Positions 7,858 through 17,600 of a stretch of DNA of 64,000 bases are shown one piece after another. Each line of letters opens with the position of its first letter. Positions within the stretch are counted from its first letter, which is position 1. The DNA is from Blattamonas nauphoetae (lineage: Eukaryota > Preaxostyla > Oxymonadida). The notes beneath the pieces were generated by a model. The model saw only the letters and a list, made by a program, of their open reading frames with translations. It made no database searches and was not told the DNA's origin. The position numbers and the translations under genes are program-made. The stretch is from NCBI GenBank assembly GCA_033064195.1, contig JARBJD010000306.1, positions 1 through 64,000 on the forward strand, in the 5' to 3' direction.

Positions 7858-8721
7858 GGTACTAGTCATTGTGTCGATCAGTGAATTATATTTTTGTACA
7901 AGTTCATTGATGAGTGTCTGTTGATGTCCGACGATAGAGGATAATTCCTGAATTGCTTTCACGCAGAAGCAAGAGAGTTCAGCATAATCAACTTGAAGAC
8001 AATCTGGATTGGAATCATTCACAACCTCAGGGAATATTTCTTGGATCTGTTGAGCAATCACTCCAATGTGTTTCCTCTCACTTTCCTTCTTCAAGCATTC
8101 ACATTTCTCTTTGCAGTTCTTCAAGTGTTCTTCATCAGTCTCGCTCTCTATTTGTTTCGTCACTTTGTTGATCTTCGAGTCGAATGTGTTGAATTGATAC
8201 TGCACAATTTCCACTTTATTCAATTGTTCAAGAACATCAGGGTATGGTTCAATATTTCTTTTCACTCTTCTGTCTGACAACTGAGAAAAACTTCCTGTTG
8301 TGGATATTGAAAACACTCCTGAACCAGTATCTTCATCGTAGTAATACAAAGCTGGTGAGTCACACGGTGACCACATAATGATACCATCACCATTGAACTG
8401 AATTCCTGAAGTTTCTGAAAGCGATTGTGAAATTGAAATGCCAGACTTAAATGTTGAAGCTGGATATGTTCCAGGATACTTCGGAAGTGATCCTTCTGAG
8501 ATATTCCACTTCGCTCCATTCACATTGATCAATCCTCCAATTTCTGTTGTCGTGATCGATCCATTTGTGCTAACCACTTTCTGAATTGAAGATATCGCTG
8601 ACTTGTGTGCTTCTGTTGTCTTCTGAAGTGAATCAATCACTGCTGCATTCTCGTTGGTCGTCGAGAGATTATGATCAATCATTTTCTCAATCATTTGTGA
8701 ATTGTATTTTTGTCGATTCAT
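7840..8721 (-). CDS. Fibre or spike protein with C-terminal S74 intramolecular chaperone, 293 aa
   Basis: The start is ATG at 8721 (MNRQKYNSQ), matching the start of the mirrored copy at 55,375; upstream in-frame ATGs are less likely. The N-terminal third is coiled-coil-like. The middle has a beta-rich receptor-type segment (GGLINVNGAKWNISEGSLPKYPG). The C terminus holds the peptidase S74 / endosialidase-chaperone signature: SDRRVKRNIEPYPDVLEQL, then HIGVIAQQIQEIFPEVV and VDYAELSCFCVKAIQEL. In tailspikes and some adenovirus-like fibres this domain trimerises the protein and is then cut off at the conserved serine region. The role here would be trimeric host attachment. Confidence 0.75.
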   Translation of the reverse strand: MNRQKYNSQMIEKMIDHNLSTTNENAAVIDSLQKTTEAHKSAISSIQKVVSTNGSITTTEIGGLINVNGAKWNISEGSLPKYPGTYPASTFKSGISISQSLSETSGIQFNGDGIIMWSPCDSPALYYYDEDTGSGVFSISTTGSFSQLSDRRVKRNIEPYPDVLEQLNKVEIVQYQFNTFDSKINKVTKQIESETDEEHLKNCKEKCECLKKESERKHIGVIAQQIQEIFPEVVNDSNPDCLQVDYAELSCFCVKAIQELSSIVGHQQTLINELVQKYNSLIDTMTSTMTPSS

Positions 8722-8761
8722 TTTTGTTTGCTCTTTCATTGAAATTAAAATTCTTGATTCC

Positions 8762-8838
8762 CTCATGAACATACGTCACCGGCACATTATTTCTGAACAT
8801 ACTCGACGTCTTTCGTTGTACATCGCAGTTGGATTCAT
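8762..8838 (-). pseudogene. Remnant of the 106-aa treble-clef-like gene
   Basis: Minus-strand sequence resembling the start of the 54,621-54,941 gene (ERRR near the N terminus, PVTYVHEG-type residues), with an upstream TTTATTTTTGAATTTTTT box at about 8,855-8,872. The gene is broken. Position and orientation match the mirrored copy, which supports shared gene order. Confidence 0.5.
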
Positions 8839-9019
8839 TTAATACAAATTAAAAAATTCAAAAATAAATTTTCAATCGTTGTTTTATCATTTGTGATCTT
8901 CCGAGACTTCGATTCTGTCATCGATGGGTTCGATCAGTCTCGTTTGATCAGAGAAAGTACTTCAATGGGACTCGATCCTCTCATTTCGTTCCTGATGGTT
9001 CTTTACTGTTTGATTTAGG

Positions 9020-10800
9020 TGTGTTACGCTTTCTACTTTCACATTTGTTCTCTTTTCTTTTTTGCCATCACTTTCTCGTTCTCGATCATTCACTTTTTTC
9101 TTCTCCTCTCGTTCAGGTACACTACTTGGTTTTATCAACGGTGGTTTCATTTCCAACTTCTTTTCGACAGGTTTGTTCTCACCTTTGATAAATCTCTTCA
9201 TAAAACTTTCTCTTGTACCTTCTCTGATCGAACCGAAACGTGACCTTCAGATCTGGTCGACCGTCGCGTCTTATCGTTTCGAATGTTGTTTCACTACCGA
9301 AAATTAACTTGTTTGCTCTTCTCTTTCTTTCATTCTCTTTTGACACTCTCTTATGACCTCGAAATCACTGATCCTCTCGACGTCGATGAACTATCGCGTC
9401 TTACTTTTCGAAAGTGACTTTCACCGACCAATTTTTTCAAGTTTGTTCTCTTTTTTGAATTATCTTTTCCTAAGACTCATTCTTGTACCGACATTCGCAC
9501 TTCACTTTTTGTCTTCTCTTTTTTCTCTCTCCACTTCACTCTTGGATTTTCATTGTCACTTCATTCTCATTATCTCTTCATTGTCTCTCACTTTTTTCAA
9601 AAATTAAAGTTGAACATGAGTTCTAAAATTTTTGATCAACTTTTTGGTGCTCGAAATTTCTCGATCGATCGTCGATTTTGATTCAGAAGGTACGCCGCTT
9701 TGTTTTACTTTCTATTGACCTTGAATTCATGTTCTCCCTCTTTTAACTTTCTCATTTTTACTCTTCTCTTTTGATAAAACTCATTCTCGGACTCGATTTG
9801 GCTCTTTTTCAGTCTTCTTCATTCAGGTACAGTACAATGTTTTATGTTCTAACGAAGGTGGATCCAAGTCGAGATGAACCGGTTTGTTCACTTTTTCACT
9901 GAATTCTTTGATAAAAACCATTGTTGTACCAGATACAATCGATCACAAAAGACCCCTTCGAATTGGGTACACGATCGCGGTTTATCGTTCACAGAATGTG
10001 GCATTACCGAAGTGAAACCGGTATGATCACGCTTTATTATTCGTTCACTTTTTAAAACCCATAGTTAACTCGATGTCAATGATCCTCACATCTGAGGTAC
10101 AGTATGGTGTTTTAGACTTCGAAAGAATGTGTCACTGAAGGATTGAAACTGGTATCCTCTGTTTCCGCATTAATTCTTTATTAAAATCAATTTATGTACC
10201 AGATAAAGTGGACTGAAGAGTGACCATCCAATCGAGTGAAGCGTTGCTGTTTATGGTCGCAAAGGATGTCTCACAACTGGAACCAAACTGGTATTCTCTT
10301 GTTTTTTATTTATCTAATTCTAAAATTCAATTATGAACACAATAGAAACAATCCACAGTGCCCGCTCGAAATTCCGTTCACAATTATGTTTTAAGATTCA
10401 CAAGTATGTTTTTCTAAACTCAGTTCACATGGATTAGACTACATTGGTTTCGTTCGCGCATAAAAATCATTTTGTGACCTCGATCTCGTCGTTTTTTACT
10501 CTCCTCGTTTCTTTCATTCCTCACTTCACTTTAGTGTTTGATTACCACTTCATTCACTTTTGTTTGCTCTTTGTTTGTGAAATTTCGATTCACGCGATCA
10601 TAAAACTCATTTCTGAACCAGGATCTCGTTGGTTTTGATCTTCTCGATTCTTTCGTTCATCACTTCACTTTATCGCTTGATTCTCACTTCATTCACTTTT
10701 GTTTGCTCTTTTTATGCGAATTTTCGATGAACGCGTTCATAAAACACATTAGTGTACCTCAATTCTCACTTCATCCACTTCACCATTCACTATTGTACTT
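9020..10800. repeat. Decayed tandem satellite, unit about 138 bp, about 12 units
   Basis: A marker resembling ATAAAACTCATTnnTGTACC recurs near 9,198, 9,478, 9,775, 9,913, 10,050, 10,182, 10,320, 10,460, 10,598 and 10,738, a spacing of about 132-140 bp with two gaps of double length. The clearest adjacent units share CATTCACTTTTGTTTGCTCT at 10,551 and 10,690, 139 bases apart. The sequence is AT-rich with no coding signal. The units have diverged strongly, so the array is old. Confidence 0.6.
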
Positions 10801-12717
10801 GCTCACTTCATTGTACCTTGTTTCCAATCTCTTTTGTCAAATTAAGCAAAAAGTCAAAAACAATGAAGACATAATGATGTGCGCGTGAGGTGTGAACGAC
10901 GGAAAAAGGGTTGTGAAATGAGGTAAATGAGAGTGTCTTATGAACGGATAAGTGGTGAAATGGAACAAAGAAGATGAGTGATACAATGTGCTGAAATGAG
11001 TTTTTGTTAAAACAAACATACGGACAAGATATGGGGAAAAGACGTAAAATCAACTTTATAGAAAAGTACCGAACAAAAGTGTTAAAAATTCAGCCACTCC
11101 CTCCTCAGAACGTGAGAAAGGGAGGATGATATGTGAAAACACATACAAAATGACGGTGACTGAAAGTGAGGTGAAAATGTGGTGAATCAAAGGTGTGTGC
11201 AAAAAAGAGGACTAATGAAGTGGGAAAACAGGAAATCTCAAAAAAGCGTCGCTAGGACGCGAATGCGAAGAATTTAGAAGATCTAACGTTAAAAACGAAA
11301 ATTGGCAAAAAAGTGTCCGAAGCATCGTGACGTGAAAAGGTTCATACCTAAAGTCGCCAGAAGGCGTTCTTATCCAATCTAACACAAAAAGGCGTCATAA
11401 GAGGACGATTCCTGAGCGAAAGATGATGGAAGACAGGGTCCATACCTTATCTCGAAAATTTCGACTCGTAAAAATCCTCAATGGGTCGGATCAAACTTTT
11501 TTTCCAAAAAGTGTTTTTTATCGCGAATCTCACCTTCTGAAATCGATTTTGTAATTTTAGAAGGTGTTTGAGGTGAATTTGAGACATAAAGCAGTTGTTA
11601 GTAGCGAAATCTGAAAAGCGACTTTTTTGTCACTTTTTTGATCACAGTTCGGTACGTAGCTCCACGAATTCTCAACCGATTTTCATCAGGATTGTTTTGA
11701 TCGACGACTCACATCGTCCCCGACATTTTAGAATTTTTTTCGATTTTTTTCGAAGTGGTTCTCAAGTTGGATTCACTTTGTTCGAGTTCAAAAGTGAAAA
11801 AACATCGAAAAAAGTGACAACATTTTTGGAATATGGCAAAAATTTGCTTCAAAATTGACGCTTAAAATGAGATCAAAATATTGAACATATTTCTGGAATT
11901 TGGGTCAAATATTGGCATCATTGAAATGGCCTAAATTCCTTTTAATACAAGATTTAGAAATGGTCAATCGGAATTGACTTTTCGTTTCTGATTTCAACGA
12001 CTATTTCAATCTGGTTCCCAAATCGTCTACTATACTACTAACGGTTCGATGGAGAGAATTTGCTGAGATTTCTGATGATTTGATTGATTCTGCGAGGTTC
12101 CTGAGTCTCTTCCGCCCCATGCGAAACCGCTCATCTGAAGGGCACGAATGGGGTGAAGGATCCCTTCCAAGGGACAGGGCTTCACCTCTTCTGCCCCGCC
12201 GATGTCGGGATCGGCTGGCCGGTCTTCTTCGCCTGGCAGCGGGAGAGTCAGGGATCATTTGTAATGTCTTCCCCCAACGAAAGCCTATGATGCTGATATA
12301 TGGAAATGCTGAAAAGATGTTCTTGATTCTTCCTTGTTGCGTGAGAATATTGATTCCATTGGCCAATTTTCTAAGGATTCAGTGTCATCTTGGCTTCGCA
12401 TTCTGAAATAGAAAAACTTGTAGAGGCTTGTTACCCATCGTCGCATTTCCTCCAACCCCGCGGTGCGGTTGGTGCATGTGATGTTTGTGTGAGAGATGAG
12501 GATATTGTTTGGAATAGTGTCGATGGTGACGAATCCCTGCGTCAGGATTGCTGGATTCAGAATTGATTGTTTGTATTATCCTCTCAACTCGTAGTTTCAA
12601 AAACTGTCATCCTTTGTCAACACAGGAAGGATTTTTGGCAATGGAATCAATATATAGTTGTCCATTGGTGAGATCTGGCGGACCAACCCACAACATTTAA
12701 ATATCCGACCACGTCAC
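10801..12717. other. Gene-free AT-rich spacer with a GC-rich island
   Basis: I see no convincing gene. Open frames are short and AT-driven. A GC-rich patch at about 12,110-12,260 stands out, with short palindromes such as GGATCCCTTCCAAGGGA and CCGATGTCGGGATCGG. Its origin is unclear. Confidence 0.4.
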
Positions 12718-14465
12718 TCATACGGAGTGGGAGAGCACTAGTTTGGTATTGGGCACTCCCCAATGGATGCCCATGGCTGAGAGTGTCGTTTCCACTTGTA
12801 AAATATCTGGTGCTGGATTCCCAAATTCAGCAGAATCAGGTTGAATACCATCGGTCGGCGTTGTAACGGCGTTTGTACGATGGAGAGATGAACTTGATGT
12901 TGGTGTTGTCACGGCGCGAATTTGATTGAAGTGTGGTGGTGTTGCTTTGATCCTCTTTGATTTGGGTTTCTGTTCTTCGTGCTTTGGAAACACCTGTGTG
13001 AAGAACGATGCGAGCTCCTCTCTGTTCTCTTCTGGTGTGATCGCCACAAGGCAGCTCTGAAAGCAGTCCAAAAAAATGTTCCATCTGCTCCTGTCATAAA
13101 ATGCTGGTTTAGACAATGACCAAATCAGGGCCTTTGCGGTGGTGTTCTTCGACGTGATGGGAGTCGTTTCCTTTCGGAATGGCAGGTCTCGCGCCTTCTT
13201 CTCTTTCTCTTCTTCCATGCCCACGAGAATTCGCTGCTCGTCCTTCCGAAGTTCCATGTCCTCAGGGGAGAGCAGAGCGAACGGTGCGGTTGGCGTGCAT
13301 CCCACCATCACAGCTGCATCCTCCGCCAGCGAGAACGTGGGCAGGCGGAAGACGCGACAGAGCTGGCCTGAAGCAAGCTGCGGAAGTTCTAGTCGCTTCT
13401 GATCGGGTGAGGTGAAGATGATGTAGAGGTGGTTATGTGCGATGGATTCGGGAGGTGGACTGTCGTCGTGGATGTGGATGAAGATGGTGGACTGCTTGTT
13501 GATTGAAATTTCATTTCCCACAAACATAAAATCGAAATCTCCGCTGAGTTTGATCTTGTGATAGAAATGTTGGGATCTGTCACCCTTGAGCCCTTTTTCA
13601 TAATGGAAGTCGAAGCGTTTGTGTGAGAGTGCGCTCATCACAATCAGCATCAGCGACGTCTTCCCAATCCCCTGATCTCCAGCAACATAGAAAATGCCAC
13701 CAGAATGCTTTTTGGTTGAATCGGGGGCGAAGTGGTCCTTGATGAACTTCAATATTTCATGCAGCACAATATTGTAGATGGGGCGGAAGATCAGCGGCGT
13801 TGACAGGACGTCTTGGTCATTCTTGAGCCAAGTCTTCGAATACAAGATATGGCCATCTTTCAGCAAGATAGAAGCGGAGATGTGCTTGTCAAGATCATCA
13901 AACCAGCGTAGGGAGAAGCTCTGCAAGATTGGCCTGATCAAAGTGATGGTTTGAGATTGTGCATCCACGAGGTAGAGATTGGCATTGCTTCGCTGAACTC
14001 GCCTTCGTTCTTCTTCTATTGTCGCTCTTTCTTGTTGGATATTCGTTCTTCGCTGATCAATCTGTTCCCTTCTATGCTGAATCTGTTCGTTTTCTCGCCG
14101 TAGTTCAGCAAGTCTCGCCTGCAATTGTTCAGTTCTTTGCTGTGTTTATTGAATAGCTTCTTCTCTTTGCCTGAATTCCTCTTCTTTTCGCTGAGTTTCC
14201 TCATCCTTCCTTTCCTTTTCTTTTTTTTTTCCTGTTCTCTTTTTTGGATTTCTTCCGCGAGTTTGATTTGTGTTGCTTCTTCCCGTTGACTTATTTCCTC
14301 TAACATATCGGGAGTATTGTGAACGAGTTTCTGAAATATCGTGTTGAGTTTCTCCGGTGAGATTTGCTCTTTAGATTGTGTCTGTAGTTCAATGTTTTGT
14401 GGGACATCATCTCCCCGTGAGTGATCAATGGGAGTAGGATTGGGATGGGGGAGAGGTGGGTCCAT
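12718..14465 (-). pseudogene. Partial third copy of the giant Crinkler/RHS-like gene (N-terminal module)
   Basis: The start region (MDPPLPHPNPTP) and the NTPase module match the first roughly 440 residues of the 2,706-aa gene that lies just upstream in the same orientation. The body of the large protein is absent and the copy looks broken. The coiled-coil region between start and NTPase is longer and different here. About 700 bases (13,130-13,838) are nearly identical to 21,693-22,399, with only some half-dozen differences seen, while both flanks differ far more. The upstream bases 14,466-14,640 also resemble the upstream region of the full copies. Confidence 0.65.
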
Positions 14466-14640
14466 AAAATCAATCAGTCTCCCAGATTGATGAGTTTTGA
14501 TTTGCGATCAAGACCCATAGTTCCTTCCAGCTGGTCAAAAAGCTACGTTCTGAACCAGGTCATCCTCTTCTTCTTTGAGGACCACCAAACCGAGAACACT
14601 GTTTGAAAATATGGTTCCGAAAAGAAAAATGTGAAGTGAT

Positions 14641-17600
14641 TTAGGTGGGCAACAGTTTTGTAGAGTTCGGTGAGGTCTTCAACAGAGCACCCTGAATCTT
14701 GTAGAACCAGCCTTTGACCTTTAAAAGAAGCTTTGATCGATTGGGGTTGTCAGAGCAAATTTTGCGACGTTCCTCAGCCAGACTGAAGAGTTCATCAATC
14801 AGATGGTTGAGTTCGTCTGCAGTTTGTTTGTGCTCCAGTGAAAAGATCAACGAGATTGGTGTAGTCTTGAAGAGCGGTTTGATAGAATCGAGCAGCTGCT
14901 TCACGCGTGTATTTACAGGATGTTCGATGAGGAGATAGAATGCATGCAGCAGATTCGAATGAACCATACTCAGATGGAAATCACCTCTCTTTATCACATC
15001 TTTCAGTTTTCTTTGTTTAGTATGCGCAGAGAGAAGTTCGAACCAGCGAGTCAGGGAGACGAGTTCAACTTTCGGGGATGGATCCTTGAAGAGAGCATCC
15101 AATCGCGACTTGCCGTTCGGATGAGGTTTGCACAGCATCAGAAGACGCGAAAGAGGAAGGGTGTGGGAAGGTTCAGTCACGTGTGGAAACGCAGAGACGA
15201 GAAGCTCAATCCCGATCGAGGGGTGCTCGTCGAGGCTGTCGAAGCCTTCCTCAGCTGCACGAGATGTCAGAGTGTCCAGGACTATGGCAATATCCTTGGC
15301 ATCATCTTCTCCAACTCGACCGCAATCATAGAGCACTGTGGAGATGAATTGCATCACATACTTCTTGAAGTGATCGCCTTTCATGGAGGTGTTGAGCGAG
15401 AGAGCCATCACTTCGCGCGTGATCCGCGTCAGAAACAGGATCCAAAGAACATCAGCAATGCTTCGCTGACGCATCACTCCACAAGAAGTGGTCTCGTCAG
15501 CCGACCGAAGCGACATGGGCAGACTCTCGTGGTCAGCGAGATCCTCATCCACAACACACACAAACAGAGGCGAGGTCGATGCTTTCGCTTGGTCCAGAAT
15601 ATCCGAGTCCATCGATGTTCCAGCTCTTCCTCCTTCCTCATTCGTCGATGCTGATATCATCCTTCGATCGTTGTTCGATGCTTTCGGAGGATGGGAGAGT
15701 GTCACGCGCTCGACAGGGAAGCGATCAGGCACAAGAGATGTCATTTGATCGTAGATCTGTTGCATTTCTGCTCGGATGTCCCCTTCTTTGTATCCAGCAC
15801 TGAATGGAATCGGGAAGAGGTGAGAGGGTGTCTTCGTGTCAATAATCTCTGCTGATTCGTTCGGGAAGAGGTGAGAGGGTGTCTTCGTGTCAATAATCTC
15901 TGCTGATTCGTTCGGGAAGAGGTGAGAGGGTGTCTTCGTGTCAATAATCTCTGCTGATTCGTTCGGGAAGAGGTGAGAGGGTGTCTTCGTGTCAACAATC
16001 TCGGCTGATTGGTTCTTCGATTTGAAGAGATCACTCCCAGTTTTGGCAAAGACGAGAATTGGCTGGAGTTGGATTGCTTCGATCGATTCAACGGCTGCCA
16101 GCACGGGTCGGGATTGGGCGAGTGGGAGTGGATGTTGGTTGAGAGATGATCGGATTGTGGGGAGGAATGAGAAAATCTCGGAGGCCGTTCCATTATCAAG
16201 GATGGACTCTAGTTTTTTGAGACGACCCGTAAATTTTGTGTCGTCCTGGTTAACATCCCTGAGATCGACTTTGCTGAGGATTGCATACATCTTCCCAATT
16301 TGAGAGAGAAGAAATGTGTTTGTTTGATCATCTTCGAGACGTGTTGCTGAAAGGGATGTCGTCACAGGAATGAAAGGATTGTCGAACAGGCGATGGATGA
16401 ACGAGGTGAACGACGACAACCACTCTGCTTCCTGAAGGTGTGGTGGCAAGAGCGATCGATCAATCACAACTCGACGCGGTTGCCATCGGATCAGTGGTGC
16501 TGGCAACACGTTGGTCACTTCATCCCACACATCGTCTTTGTTCAGCTTGTACAGATCAGGAATCGAATCGGAGAAGCCGTATTTCGCAAGAATGAACGAA
16601 TGCAGAGGAATTCGTAGTGTTCTCGATCGAGGTGATGATTTAGGGGCGATTGAAGAGAGAAGGGGAGAATTTGAATGGGGAGTCATTGTTTGGTTGGCAG
16701 TGAGAAAAGGAGTTGTGAGTGATGACAAAGAAGGGCTCGCTGTTTGAGTGGTGATGGTGTCTGAGAGTGGAGTGATGTTGTCCAGAAGAACTGTCCCACA
16801 GTGCAGAATCGCTGAAAGGTTGTTTCGGGTTGGAACGCGGAACACTCCCCCATCCTGCTTACTCTGAATCACCGACAGACACTCCTGCAATGGATTCCTC
16901 AGGCGTGTCATCGCATTGTTCATCATGATGCGGGAAACAGTGTGCACTTTCGCTTCGATGCAGCTAAGTCGGCACAGGTTGTTCAATTGTTTGAGCTTCT
17001 CGTGACGAACAGACTCAAGATAGTCTGGTTTCGTTGTTTCGAGCGGTGCGAGAGTGGTTTTGATGGCTGGAGATTCTTCGGTTCTGGCAATTGAAGCAAC
17101 AAACTTGACAAACAGATCATCGCTCGCTAATGGAGTGGAGGGTGCAGTGGGACACAACAAATCGTTCCTTCGACACGAGATGGCTGAGCAGAGCAGGAAG
17201 CTGGAGAATGTCTCTGTTCTGGCTTCATCTGACACACCCAGGTCGTCGGGGCCGACTCCAATTCGATGGAGTTCCTGCATCGTTCGGCGAATCAGTCGAT
17301 CTCGCCAATCATTCGCGTTCTGCTCATTCTTCGTGACTGGACGATAGAAGCGGTCGTAGAATGACTTCCATTGAAAGGGCAGAGTGATAGAAGGATTAGG
17401 TGGGTTGATCACTTTGGGCAGTGTTGTCGTCCAAACATCGTGTTTCGTTGAGAAAGTCGGATAATGGCCGAGATTCGCGAGGAGAGTGTCTGCGATGGTT
17501 TGAGTTGTGATCGTACTCAGCGATTCTGGTGGTGTCGTTACGAGGGGTCGATCGCGATGGCGGAAGACGCTTGGCATGTGCGTCAGAGTGTCCTTTCCGA

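Larger units (their letters stand above)
1..8880 (+). mobile_element. Virus-like element, left copy (Polinton-like, double-jelly-roll capsid), partial
   Basis: A run of closely packed genes with a shared T-rich start box: packaging ATPase remnant, two unassigned virion-type genes, two small amphipathic proteins, two major-capsid-like genes, a 136-aa gene, an S74-domain fibre gene and a remnant of a 106-aa gene. Gene order matches the inverted copy at 54,100-64,000. No integrase or protein-primed DNA polymerase lies inside the window, so Polinton/Maverick or Polinton-like virus is inferred from the capsid-type genes and A32-like ATPase. The element continues beyond the left edge. Most genes are open; a few parts are broken. 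I counted 13 differences from the other copy in the first 160 bases of the first capsid gene, so this is a fossil of moderate age. Confidence 0.6.

Noticed and set aside
9062-9607. Small hydrophobic open frames in the satellite region
   Set aside because: Phenylalanine/serine-rich frames arising from TTC/CTT-rich repeats, not conserved between units.
9020-10800. CRISPR array
   Set aside because: Units are long, degenerate and without unique spacers; the organism is eukaryotic.
14920-15654. Long plus-strand open frame of 244 codons opposite the giant gene
   Set aside because: It is the antisense shadow of a well-supported 2,706-codon gene in a conserved block; the mirrored copy shows the same shadow.
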